From a virus: DNA of 45,002 nucleotides. The stretch lies in the IMG/VR virus record IMGVR_UViG_3300025168_000162, positions 1-45,002 of that record. One strand, written 5' to 3'. The notes under the pieces were generated by a model, which was given only the letters and a program-made list of their open reading frames with translations, searched no databases and was not told the DNA's origin. Position numbers and translations under genes: made by a program. Below, in pieces: positions 28,142-35,723 of the stretch (positions are counted from its first letter, which is position 1; every line of letters starts with the position of its first letter).

Positions 28142-29168
28142 TAAACTTCCTCTTCAGCTCTTCAGCAACATTACCAACAACTGACTTCTTAAGTGCTCTA
28201 ATATATCGAAGTTCTTCATTTGCAGAATCAAGCGAAGATTTTTCTGATGTGGTTGATACTCTATTACTTAGTTGATATGGTCCCGGATATGTATCTGGTC
28301 CGGTTTGACCACCAGCAGAAAGAATGTAAGCATCCAAAACAGAGCACCCAGTATTTCCTAGAGCAGAATTATATGTTGTGCCTGATATTCTTGCTGTGTT
28401 TGAATTTGAATTACTAATATTCAAATTGTATGGATTTATATTTGTATCATTTCCACCAATACTTCCGTTTGTAAAAACAAACTTATCGGTAGATTTTTGA
28501 TATTTTTCTACGCGTTTCATTGTAAATTCACCAGCAGCAAAAGTATAATTTGGATCAGATGCAAATGCTGGTTCGTTGCTTATTTGAATTGGGTCATTAT
28601 CAAATGTTCCAAATTGATTTCTTCTAAACAACTTAAATTTATTGTCTTGTTTAAAAAAATCAGAATCGCTTTGTACGCCAGCACCACCGATGCTATACTT
28701 TTTAACCCACAACTTTCTTAAGTTTGAATCCCACTCTTCTACCAATCCATATGTACCAAAACAGTCTAGGTCATTTGGATCAGTACACTCACCAGCAGAA
28801 CCAGCAGTTTCTGGAATATCTGCCGCCAAAACAAGCAAATCACCACGTCTAATTTGAACTTCCGGGAGTTCTAATATATGAAAAGAAAACCCAAAATACT
28901 CATTATCGATATACCTAGTAAACTCAACTTCATTTTTTGGCCAGTCGTTTTTATTTCTGACATTATTTAATAGTAAATTTGCATAAAATAATTCATTATC
29001 GTCATACAGAGTTTCTGCTAGTTGATCGGGCGTTTCATCATCAGAAACCCGCAAAGTGTCTGCTTGTGCTGTTAATATTACTGGTCTAGAAAAAATATCA
29101 CATACCTCATACGATCCCCCGACAGAACCAAAGTTGTAATTGAATTTATTAAAATAGTTAAAATACAC
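28134..29168 (-). CDS. 53: Baseplate wedge protein gp53, enlarged
   Basis: gp53 links neighbouring wedges. The N-terminus has the family pattern: MYFNYFNKFNYNF, IFSRPVIL and the LysM-like TPDQLAETLYDDNELFYANLLLNN (T4: RPEELANAIYGNPQLYWVLL). The protein is 344 residues against 196 in T4; the extra C-terminal part contains a cysteine pair and Asn/Ser/Gly-rich stretches. The start is GTG at 29168, supported by AAGGATATACT just before it. It lies directly after gp48. Confidence 0.82.
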   Translation of the reverse strand: MYFNYFNKFNYNFGSVGGSYEVCDIFSRPVILTAQADTLRVSDDETPDQLAETLYDDNELFYANLLLNNVRNKNDWPKNEVEFTRYIDNEYFGFSFHILELPEVQIRRGDLLVLAADIPETAGSAGECTDPNDLDCFGTYGLVEEWDSNLRKLWVKKYSIGGAGVQSDSDFFKQDNKFKLFRRNQFGTFDNDPIQISNEPAFASDPNYTFAAGEFTMKRVEKYQKSTDKFVFTNGSIGGNDTNINPYNLNISNSNSNTARISGTTYNSALGNTGCSVLDAYILSAGGQTGPDTYPGPYQLSNRVSTTSEKSSLDSANEELRYIRALKKSVVGNVAEELKRKFNG

Positions 29169-29177
29169 AGTATATCC

Positions 29178-30002
29178 TTATGTTATATCAGAAAAGAATT
29201 CAGATCTACTTGTAATCTGACCATTATAGTTAAATACATTTTCTAGCTCAATAAAGTTTAATATAAGATTATATGAAAATGGTCCACCCACATTATTGAC
29301 AAACGATTGGTTATCTAAACCATGCATAACCGTAGATAGCACACATGGTTTTGGAGAACCCAACCACATGGATGTTACATTATCACTACCATCACCGCTT
29401 TCATTTACTGCGTGCATTGTCCATATATGGGGAGGTCGCATTCTTGTTGCCTGTGATAAAGATCCCTCACTTGCAAAATCACCAACAACAGGCATAGATA
29501 ATCTTTCAAATGTATTTGCAATATTACTTGCAATGACACTATTTGCGTCATTTGCTGTTGATTTTAAATTCCAGCTAAGACTGTACTTTCGTTTTGATGA
29601 TCCTAAAAATGCTGCTTCGGTTACAAGTAAATCAAGTCTACCTAAAGTAGATGTTACCTGACCAAAGGCATCTTCTACGAATCGATTTCCCATCTGGGTT
29701 GCTACTCTATCCAATGCGTTATAAAAGTCTCCCGAAGTCTCCATAGTTGCCAGTTGTTCTGGACTGAAATCATCCGAAACAGTAGAAAGTGCTTGTTGCA
29801 TATTTTCCATCATCGGGGCATCTTCAGAATAGCGGTGAGCAGTACCCCTATTCATTCGAACGCCCGGTAGAATTATTCTAGCAATAGGATTCTGCAATCT
29901 TGCACGTTCTTTTGAGGTTCTTGGATACGTATAACACGTAAATACAAGAAAATATGGTGCCTCTGATGTATTTGTTCCCCAACTAAGCTCTATATCTGCC
30001 AT
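29178..30002 (-). CDS. 48: Baseplate tail-tube cap gp48
   Basis: The 274 residues match T4 gp48 segment by segment: NPIARIILPGVRMNRGTAHRY (T4 SPIANILLPRSKSDVDTSSHRF), KYSLSWNLKSTANDANSV, RPPHIWTMHA, PCVLSTVMHGL and PFSYNLILNFIELENV. gp48 sits on the hub and nucleates the tube and sheath. The ATG at 30002 is preceded by TTGAGGAAAA; an upstream TTG frame is rejected. It opens the minus-strand baseplate block and is divergent from gp4, with the start codons 35 bases apart. Confidence 0.85.
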   Translation of the reverse strand: MADIELSWGTNTSEAPYFLVFTCYTYPRTSKERARLQNPIARIILPGVRMNRGTAHRYSEDAPMMENMQQALSTVSDDFSPEQLATMETSGDFYNALDRVATQMGNRFVEDAFGQVTSTLGRLDLLVTEAAFLGSSKRKYSLSWNLKSTANDANSVIASNIANTFERLSMPVVGDFASEGSLSQATRMRPPHIWTMHAVNESGDGSDNVTSMWLGSPKPCVLSTVMHGLDNQSFVNNVGGPFSYNLILNFIELENVFNYNGQITSRSEFFSDIT

Positions 30003-30027
30003 GGTTTTCCTCAACTTCCTTTATATA

Positions 30028-30035
30028 TATTTAGA
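30028..30035 (-). promoter_or_regulatory. Candidate late promoter of the gp48 block (TCTAAATA)
   Basis: The minus strand reads TCTAAATA, one mismatch from TATAAATA, 26 bases before the gp48 ATG in the short divergent gap with gp4. The expected start is about 30022, leaving a 20-base leader with GAGGAAAA. The gap is too short for a separate, obvious plus-strand promoter. Confidence 0.4.
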
Positions 30036-30036
30036 C

Positions 30037-30480
30037 ATGGCATATAAGACCAAATTTAAACCCAAAAATCCGGACAAATATGTTGGAAATCCCAATAATA
30101 TTATATGCCGTTCTTTGTGGGAACGAAAGGTATGCAAATTCTTTGATGGAAACAAAAATGTTGTGCGATGGTCAAGTGAAGAATTCTCACTTCCGTACAT
30201 GTCTCCGATAGATAATAAACCCCATCGGTATTACCCAGATTTTCTTGCTGAAATTAAATCAAATGACGGATCCGTTCGTACTCACTTGATAGAAGTTAAG
30301 CCGTACAAACAAACCAAACCCCCCGTCAGACCAAAAAGAAAAAACAAAACTTATGTGATAAATGAAGCCACATACGCCGTAAATCAAGCAAAATGGACAG
30401 CAGCCGAGCAGGTGTGTCAAACCAATAATTGGAATTTTACCATTTTAACTGAAAAAGAAATATTTAAGGACAAAAAATGA
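30037..30480 (+). CDS. 4: Head completion protein gp4
   Basis: gp4 completes filled heads before tail joining and has a nuclease-like fold. The 147 residues (T4 150) follow T4 closely: MAYKTKFKPKNPDKYVGNP, SLWERKVCKFFDGNKNVVRW, HRYYPDFLAEIK, HLIEVKPYKQTKPPV and AKWTAAEQVCQTNNWNFTILTE. The YYPDF...EIK and EVKP segments resemble a PD-(D/E)xK nuclease core. The ATG at 30037 matches the T4 start; a longer frame from 30001 would add a non-homologous leader. No clear ribosome binding site is seen. First gene of the plus-strand tail-assembly cluster. Confidence 0.93.
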   Translation: MAYKTKFKPKNPDKYVGNPNNIICRSLWERKVCKFFDGNKNVVRWSSEEFSLPYMSPIDNKPHRYYPDFLAEIKSNDGSVRTHLIEVKPYKQTKPPVRPKRKNKTYVINEATYAVNQAKWTAAEQVCQTNNWNFTILTEKEIFKDKK

Positions 30481-31016
30481 CCGATTCAAATGTTGACAAT
30501 TTAGTTAATGGTATACCCAACTATGCAGACGGATTTATGCGACATAACCGATATAGTGTCAACATGTTCACTAGTATTGGTAATTTCACTGATGTTCCTG
30601 CATTTGCTATTCGTCTTCCGGGATGGGACATTGCAACTGTTGCTGAAACTGGTGTTGCAGGAAATATCAAGATGTTCCCATTCAGAAAAAACTGGAATCA
30701 ATCATTATTTGTTACCTTCTATATGGAAAAGAACAATAACGGCTCAATATTCGATTTTGTTAATCGTTGGTGTAATAGTGTTGCTCAACCACAAGGAATT
30801 CAGCCATACTATGAGGAAGTTGTTAAACAAAATACTCTTGAGGTTGTTGTTGGTGATAATAACCAAACCACCACATGGACATTCGGTGAGGTATATCCAC
30901 GAGTATTGTACCCCATAGAATTAAAACCAGTTGAAGATTTCTCTCCCTTCATCTTCAGTGTACAATTCGTGTATCGTTATTTTGACTTGTTTGCCAATGG
31001 AAACCCAATAGGATAA
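30477..31016 (+). CDS. Tail-tube-fold protein, probable gp54-type tube initiator
   Basis: The 179 residues have the tube-family pattern: FMRHNRYSVNMF, FPFRKNWNQSLFVTFYMEKN, FDFVNRWCNSV and a C-terminal SPFIFSVQFVYRYFDLF, similar to the gp54 C-terminus. T4 gp54 is 320 residues, so this is shorter. It overlaps gp4 by four bases and precedes the gp26 chaperone. A role in starting the tube on gp48 is likely but could also be another tube variant. Confidence 0.6.
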   Translation: MTDSNVDNLVNGIPNYADGFMRHNRYSVNMFTSIGNFTDVPAFAIRLPGWDIATVAETGVAGNIKMFPFRKNWNQSLFVTFYMEKNNNGSIFDFVNRWCNSVAQPQGIQPYYEEVVKQNTLEVVVGDNNQTTTWTFGEVYPRVLYPIELKPVEDFSPFIFSVQFVYRYFDLFANGNPIG

Positions 31017-31019
31017 ATT

Positions 31020-31667
31020 ATGACTACAATTACATTACCCGTCTACCAGACAAAATTGCCTGTATCCGGCAGGTCTGTGGAATTTTCTCCGCTCATTGTT
31101 AAGGAAGAGAAAATTATAAGTGCAGCAAAAGATACTGGATCAAAAGAAGATTCATATTTAACATTCCTAAAAATATTAGAAAATAAAATTGATGTCAACC
31201 TTTCATCTCTATGCGAAACTGATTTAGTTCATTGTATGATTGAGTTAAGAAAACGATCTATTGGAGAAACAGTAAAGTTTGCCTTTACTTGTCCACACAC
31301 AAAGGAATCGGTAACAATTGAAACTGATTGCAATGATATTAAACTATCCGGATCTAAGATGTCTAGCACAATACACATTGATGGATACAATGTAAAAATT
31401 CATGTGCCTAAAAAGATAGGAAATATTGCATCAGCAATAGAATCAATTCAGACACCAGCAGAAATTATAAGTTTTAAGGAACTGTCTGATGATCAAAAGA
31501 ATGATATTGTTGACAGCTTATCGATAAAAATAAAAAACTGTATAGAAGAAGAGTGTGCAGAATTATTTAATTATAATCACACAATGAATTATTTTACTGC
31601 TAATATTGAAAGAAAATTGACCCTACGGAGCGCAGAGGATTTTTTTACATTATTTTTTGTCATGTAA
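31020..31667 (+). CDS. 26: Tail/baseplate hub assembly chaperone gp26
   Basis: The 215 residues match the gp26 family pattern: LPVYQTKLPVSGRSVEFSPLIVKEEKII at the N-terminus, then FKELSDDQKNDIVDSLS. In T4 gp26 is required for hub assembly; in other tailed phages the protein at this place is the first tail assembly chaperone. The last codons contain a seven-T slippery run (31640-31646) in phase for a -1 slip, and the -1 frame stays open through the next ORF. The normal product would end FFTLFFVM. Confidence 0.82.
   Translation: MTTITLPVYQTKLPVSGRSVEFSPLIVKEEKIISAAKDTGSKEDSYLTFLKILENKIDVNLSSLCETDLVHCMIELRKRSIGETVKFAFTCPHTKESVTIETDCNDIKLSGSKMSSTIHIDGYNVKIHVPKKIGNIASAIESIQTPAEIISFKELSDDQKNDIVDSLSIKIKNCIEEECAELFNYNHTMNYFTANIERKLTLRSAEDFFTLFFVM
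31640..31646 (+). other. Candidate -1 ribosomal frameshift site (T TTT TTT)
   Basis: Seven Ts read in the gp26 frame as T TTT TTT followed by ACA, a perfect X XXY YYZ heptamer. A -1 slip continues TAC ATT ATT TTT TGT and stays open to 31846. The downstream ORF has no ribosome binding site of its own. Frameshifted tail chaperone pairs are conserved among tailed phages (lambda G/GT). Confidence 0.6.
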
Positions 31668-31699
31668 ATCTGCCAAGTTTTTATTACTTAAATTTCCAG

Positions 31700-31846
31700 A
31701 TGATGCACATGTACGGATACAGTTTAGATGAATTAGAAAGTATGATTCCATGGGAAAGAAAGATCTACTTGGGAATGCTAAATGCATTCATAACTGAAGA
31801 AAACTTAAAGACACAACAAAAAATGGCTAATAAAGGAATGCTCTAA
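31700..31846 (+). CDS. Second tail assembly chaperone segment (gp51-like position), probably made by frameshift
   Basis: From the first ATG the ORF encodes 48 residues beginning MMHMYGYSLDELESMIPWER and continuing KIYLGMLNAFITEENLK; the IPWER-x-IY-x(2)-L pattern is typical of short hub or tail chaperones in marine T4-like phages. The same frame is open upstream to within gp26 and would add CHVNLPSFYYLNFQ before the first ATG, which also looks like protein. No Shine-Dalgarno precedes the ATG codons. Expression as a gp26 fusion through the 31640 slip site is therefore the likeliest route. The stop overlaps the next ATG (TAATG). Confidence 0.65.
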   Translation: MMHMYGYSLDELESMIPWERKIYLGMLNAFITEENLKTQQKMANKGML

Positions 31847-32331
31847 TGGCAGAAGAAAATAAAAAATCAGATACAGAAACATCAATGTCAGATCTAGCTG
31901 CTGATCTAAAAGTAAGTCCATCAGTAAATGCAAGCGATCTTATGCCAAATACAAACAATATACCTGCAAATATTAGTTCTGTTGAAAGAGAACTATTAAT
32001 GCCAACCGAGGAAATTGGTGGAGTTTCATCAAAAACTGTTGATCAAGTAATCATTAACAATAATACTAAACACCATGACATAGAATCAGAATTGCGAGTG
32101 AGTGCTGCCGCAATTGGAGGTCAACCAATTTCTCAAACACCAAATGACTTTAGATCACGTAGTCCTGAACTTTCTACCACCATTCCAGCAGGATTTCCAA
32201 ACGAAATGGATACAGAAAAGTTGCCCCCAAACATGTCAGGGGCAACTCCTCCGCCTTCTCGTGGACTTAGCAGTCTGAGAAGCACTTCCGCAGATATAAA
32301 AAGCGGCGGAAACAGATATGGGTTTTCTTGA
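31846..32331 (+). CDS. Disordered protein at the tape-measure position (161 aa)
   Basis: The protein is rich in Ser, Asn, Pro and Thr, has no predicted globular core, and ends GGNRYGFS. It follows the tail chaperones, where phages usually encode the tape-measure protein, but it is far too short and not coiled coil. It may be a hub-associated factor or a remnant of a longer gene. Its stop directly abuts the convergent gp32 stop with no spacer. I cannot assign a function. Confidence 0.55.
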   Translation: MAEENKKSDTETSMSDLAADLKVSPSVNASDLMPNTNNIPANISSVERELLMPTEEIGGVSSKTVDQVIINNNTKHHDIESELRVSAAAIGGQPISQTPNDFRSRSPELSTTIPAGFPNEMDTEKLPPNMSGATPPPSRGLSSLRSTSADIKSGGNRYGFS

Positions 32332-33213
32332 TTACTCCTTGGAGAGCCTTTCAAAGTAATCAAGTGCACTGGTCTCTTCACCAGATTCATTAGCTGCTGC
32401 TGGTGTAGCAGGAGTCTCCGTCTGGTCCATGGAGACGCTCTCTACGGTGTTCGTAGATACATCAGTGAATCGGATGTCATCACCAACGACGGTGCTGAGA
32501 CGCTCCTTCAGTTCGTCATACGACTTGAAGTTGGAATCATCAGTAAACGGCTTAAGGGGGTACTGCTTCTTCCAGAGTTCTTCGAGTTTCACATCGTCCC
32601 CACTAAACAGTTCCGACAGTGAATCGAACTCAGACTTGTCATAGTTGATAAAGCCAGCAACCTTGCGGACCTTCAACTTAAAGTTTGCACCGTGCCAGAA
32701 GTCAAACGGATTGATCTTCTCTTCATCTGCAAACTCAGGTTCCATGGCTTCCTGAATCTTGTCAAAGATTCGCTTACCAAACTTGTAGAGGAACACCTTA
32801 CCCTCATTCTGTGGATTTGCGGGATCGCTAATCACGAGAATGTTGGAGATATACTGGAGCTTACGCTTACGCGCACGGGCAATATCCTTATCTGTGTCAA
32901 GACCACTGTTCCAAAGTTCGGAATTCATTTCCGAAAGAGGATCCTTCTCACCAAGAGTGGTTCGAGAATTCTCAATGTACCAACCACCCTTACCTTGGAA
33001 GGCGTGAGAATAGAGCTTTGCCCAAGGAAGCTCTTCATTTGGGGGAGCAGGAAGGAACCGAATCACTGCATAACCATTACTAGACTTGTCCAGTTCTGGT
33101 CGCCAGAAGCGATCATCCTTGTAGGAATCCTTACTGCCCGAACTCTCCTGAATCTTCTTCGAGAGTTCGTCAAGATTGCTCTTCGACTTACGTTTAAAAT
33201 CTGAAAAATCCAT
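32332..33213 (-). CDS. 32: Single-stranded DNA-binding protein gp32, cysteine-free
   Basis: gp32 coats single-stranded DNA in replication, recombination and repair. The 293 residues (T4 301) match T4: the basic N-terminal DFKRKSKSNLDELSKK (cooperativity LAST-like KRKS), SNGYAVIRFLPAPP, KLYSHAFQGKGGWYIEN, LQYISNILVISDPANPQNEG, KVFLYKFGKRIFDKI and ANFKLKVRKVAGFINYD, then an acidic C-terminal region. Unlike T4 gp32, which binds zinc through His and three Cys, this protein contains no Cys at all. The ribosome binding site AAAGGAT is preceded by a hairpin. Codon usage is GC-richer than its neighbours, as in gp23. Confidence 0.95.
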   Translation of the reverse strand: MDFSDFKRKSKSNLDELSKKIQESSGSKDSYKDDRFWRPELDKSSNGYAVIRFLPAPPNEELPWAKLYSHAFQGKGGWYIENSRTTLGEKDPLSEMNSELWNSGLDTDKDIARARKRKLQYISNILVISDPANPQNEGKVFLYKFGKRIFDKIQEAMEPEFADEEKINPFDFWHGANFKLKVRKVAGFINYDKSEFDSLSELFSGDDVKLEELWKKQYPLKPFTDDSNFKSYDELKERLSTVVGDDIRFTDVSTNTVESVSMDQTETPATPAAANESGEETSALDYFERLSKE

Positions 33214-33227
33214 ACTAATATCCTTTC

Positions 33228-33244
33228 CCGAGGAACTACCTCGG
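33228..33244 (-). promoter_or_regulatory. Hairpin immediately upstream of the gp32 ribosome binding site
   Basis: The minus strand has CCGAGG / CCTCGG arms with loop TAGTT, followed at once by GAAAGGATATTAGT and the gp32 ATG. T4 gp32 represses its own translation through a leader structure; this hairpin could act similarly or protect the mRNA end. No poly-T tract follows, so it is not a terminator. Confidence 0.5.
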
Positions 33245-33247
33245 ACT

Positions 33248-33274
33248 AAAAAAATTCACAGGGAACTCCCCTGT
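33248..33274 (-). terminator. Rho-independent terminator between gp33 and gp32
   Basis: ACAGGG / CCCTGT arms with loop GAGTT (33258-33274) are followed on the minus strand by GAA and seven Ts (33248-33254). It starts two bases after the gp33 stop codon. gp32 may therefore depend partly on read-through or on a promoter within this short gap. Confidence 0.75.
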
Positions 33275-33276
33275 AC

Positions 33277-33504
33277 TTAAATTGGTAACTTATTTTCTGG
33301 TCTAGGAAGAAGATTTAAATCTTGTCCTTCTAGCTGTATCTTTTCTACGAGAGGCTTTGATAATGATTTTGCCACAATTGGTGGTTCTATTTTGTATTCT
33401 TCACACAATAATATCACGGCATCAATATAGGTTCCACCATTTTCCTGAACGTAGTTTTCAACTTTCTTAGAAAATGTCTTTTTTTGGTCGTCAGTTAATA
33501 TCAC
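33277..33504 (-). CDS. 33: Late transcription co-activator gp33
   Basis: The 75 residues align with the core of T4 gp33 (112): GTYIDAVILLCEEYKIEPPI and SKPLVEKIQLEGQDLNLL correspond to SYLEATTAFLEENSIPETQ and SGIIEKIQSEAIDENLL. gp33 bridges RNA polymerase and the sliding clamp at late promoters. The start is GTG at 33504, with AGGAGAAC before it. It is next to gp32, as in T4. The C-terminus (RPENKLPI) lacks the hydrophobic clamp-binding LDFLL motif known from T4. Confidence 0.78.
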   Translation of the reverse strand: MILTDDQKKTFSKKVENYVQENGGTYIDAVILLCEEYKIEPPIVAKSLSKPLVEKIQLEGQDLNLLPRPENKLPI

Positions 33505-33532
33505 GTTGTTCTCCTAGATACATATTATACAG

Positions 33533-33540
33533 TATTTATA
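33533..33540 (-). promoter_or_regulatory. Late promoter TATAAATA of gp33
   Basis: An exact TATAAATA lies 28 bases before the gp33 GTG start. The expected mRNA start is near 33527 with a leader containing AGGAGA. It is located in the 89-base divergent gap between gp33 and the plus-strand structural gene at 33594. Confidence 0.7.
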
Positions 33541-33593
33541 CGCTCTGTCAAATGCTTATATATAATTTAGTCTGGAGATACTAGGAGAAACAA

Positions 33594-34541
33594 ATGCCAG
33601 ATACCGGATCAAATATAATAGTCCAAACTGTAGGCACAACTGCCAATATTGCTACTGATTATGGAACCAGTGGAGTCAATCTGGGCGATGCCCACATCCC
33701 ATTGAACAAACTTGCATTTGGTAATTCGGGTGCCGCTACTCGTGTTTCTAGTGCAGACCCTTTGCCAATTACCGTTGCTGGTAGTGATGTTGCAATTTCC
33801 GTAAGCGGAAATGTCGGTAGCTCTGGTGAATTTGGCATCTCAAACTATAATAACCAATACTTAAAGGTTGCCGGTTCTACCGCTGGTGCTGGAATTACTG
33901 TTCAGGGAACTGTGTCGGTAACGGCAGGGTCCGGTTCTGGTGGTCTATATGTGACTGGTGGAATTATATCAGGACTGAGTTCGACAAGAGATTCTGTTGG
34001 AATTACTGGTACTGTCTCTCTCGTTGATATGGATGGGACTACACTGTCTGGATCTAGAGTCAAAGTATTTTCCGGAAATACTGCAATTGGAGTTTCCGGA
34101 AATGCCCTTTTAGTATCACTCATAGATGCCGGGTTAACCGCGAATGTAACTCTATCAGCAACTGTTGGTGTAACGAATGATAGTGTTACAAATGCGCTCA
34201 AGGTTCAGGGACTCTCAGGCGGAACTAATATTGGTATTACAGCAGCCGCTCTAAATATTGGTTCTGTCTCTCTGCCATCAGGATTCACTGCGGGGGTGAT
34301 TGATGTTACCCTAGCAGCAAAACGATTTGATTCCTACAGCATGGGCAGTGGAACTAAGTTAAGAGCCGGTAGTTCAAATACAGGAACTCTATACATCGGT
34401 GGAACTGGTGGGGGATTAGGATCAACGTCCGGATATCCACTATTCGCTGGTGAAAGTTGCTTCGTAGAAGTGAACAATCTAAACCTACTACACGTTGTGG
34501 GTGGTATAACTGGACAGCAGATAAGTTACTTTGCATCATAA
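33594..34541 (+). CDS. Beta-repeat structural protein (fibre-like)
   Basis: The 315 residues are rich in Gly, Ser, Thr and Val with many short strands of the type ITVQGTVSVTAGSG and VGITGTVSLVD repeated at irregular spacing, typical of fibrous virion proteins. The C-terminal section (RAGSSNTGTLYIGGTGG, then FVEVNNLNLLHVVGG) resembles small phage beta-sandwich domains. AGGAGAAAC precedes the ATG by six bases. It is followed six bases later by the cupredoxin-like gene. Role as fibre or decoration protein is inferred. Confidence 0.6.
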   Translation: MPDTGSNIIVQTVGTTANIATDYGTSGVNLGDAHIPLNKLAFGNSGAATRVSSADPLPITVAGSDVAISVSGNVGSSGEFGISNYNNQYLKVAGSTAGAGITVQGTVSVTAGSGSGGLYVTGGIISGLSSTRDSVGITGTVSLVDMDGTTLSGSRVKVFSGNTAIGVSGNALLVSLIDAGLTANVTLSATVGVTNDSVTNALKVQGLSGGTNIGITAAALNIGSVSLPSGFTAGVIDVTLAAKRFDSYSMGSGTKLRAGSSNTGTLYIGGTGGGLGSTSGYPLFAGESCFVEVNNLNLLHVVGGITGQQISYFAS

Positions 34542-34547
34542 TATCAT

Positions 34548-35723
34548 ATGTCAACACCAATAGAACGATACCATAGAAGCAGTCCGGCACCTAGCTTTTT
34601 TATACAAGATCTGGGAACGGCTGCATTCTTTGGTCTAGAATTTATTGATACAGCAGAAGATTTAGTTTTTCCAGACCAAAATTTATCGACAAGACCATCT
34701 ATATTGATTGAAGGATCAAAGATGGTGATTGATTATTCTGATTCTGGTGTGGCAAAAGATAGAGATTTTATACAAACTCAATTTTCATCAATGACAGGTG
34801 GAAATGGATTCACTCTAACTAATGCAATCTATAGTGATGTTGTGAATAGTTACGAAGCTGATTTGGCTGCTTCTTGTACATTAAATAGCTATACTGATTT
34901 TAAAATTCTAGCTACTTATTCTACAATAGGAAGTACAACAGAAACAAATTACTATCATTCAGAATATTTCGAAACCATCCCACAGATTTCCAGTGCAATA
35001 GGACTTACGTCTGGCGTAACACTGAACCAATTAATAAATTACCCAACTGGAAATGATACAAGTTTTGTATCTAGCAATATTTCGGTTGGAGATTACTTAG
35101 ATATTTCTACATCATCAAATGATGGTAGATTTACTATTATGGGTGTGACGGTTGATAATTTTTCTCGCGAAATTATAACTCTGAAATCTGATATTATAAT
35201 TTCTACAGAAGATCTAAAAGGAACTGAAGTTGTAGTTGGTCATAAGAGAAAAGTATATTTGGACACAGAAAATCCATATAATCTAAATCAAACAATAGTT
35301 CATTATGTGAGTGATGCTGTTAGTGATACTGGAGTTGCCCAGTTTGTGGTTGATGGTACTATACAGAGAGATTTGGTATTGTTTAGAGGAAATCAATATA
35401 TCTTTATTGAAAATTCATATAGCACATATCCAATGTCATTCTCCATAACCCCGGATGGTAGTAATTCTGGTGGTAGTGCCTATGCAGATATTGGATTCTA
35501 TACAATGTTTGATTCTTCCTTGGGTAAGAGAATGGCTATTGTAGTACCCAACAACAATACACCAAATCAATTATATTACTTCTGTCAAAATTCAAGTGGT
35601 ATGGGTGGAGGAGTCCGAGTTGTTGGTAATTATACTCACACAAACTCACCCGCAACAATATCAACCAATGTTAACCGAGCAACAACAAACTCTGCAACAG
35701 TATCCAGTAGAATAGTATACTAA
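34548..35723 (+). CDS. Structural protein with a degenerate cupredoxin-like domain
   Basis: The 391-residue protein begins MSTPIERYHRSSPAPSFF. Residues about 273-355 follow the cupredoxin-like domain seen in marine phage virion proteins: RDLVLFRGNQYIF, PMSFSITPDGS and LYYFCQNSSGMGGG. In the usual pattern the end reads C-x-x-H-x-x-M; here Cys346 and Met352 remain but the His is replaced by Ser (QNSSGM), and the first His is absent (TYPMSF). Copper binding is therefore doubtful. No clear ribosome binding site. Its stop overlaps the convergent protease gene by four bases. Confidence 0.6.
   Translation: MSTPIERYHRSSPAPSFFIQDLGTAAFFGLEFIDTAEDLVFPDQNLSTRPSILIEGSKMVIDYSDSGVAKDRDFIQTQFSSMTGGNGFTLTNAIYSDVVNSYEADLAASCTLNSYTDFKILATYSTIGSTTETNYYHSEYFETIPQISSAIGLTSGVTLNQLINYPTGNDTSFVSSNISVGDYLDISTSSNDGRFTIMGVTVDNFSREIITLKSDIIISTEDLKGTEVVVGHKRKVYLDTENPYNLNQTIVHYVSDAVSDTGVAQFVVDGTIQRDLVLFRGNQYIFIENSYSTYPMSFSITPDGSNSGGSAYADIGFYTMFDSSLGKRMAIVVPNNNTPNQLYYFCQNSSGMGGGVRVVGNYTHTNSPATISTNVNRATTNSATVSSRIVY

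Noticed and set aside
30001-30036. Longer gp4 from the ATG at 30001
   Set aside because: The added residues have no counterpart in gp4 and overlap the gp48 start; MAYKTKF matches the family start.
31660-31731. Alternative +1 frame after gp26 (SCKSAKFLLLKFPDDAHVRIQF)
   Set aside because: It is open only to 31731 and leads to no chaperone motif; the -1 frame reaches the conserved IPWER segment and has a perfect slippery heptamer.
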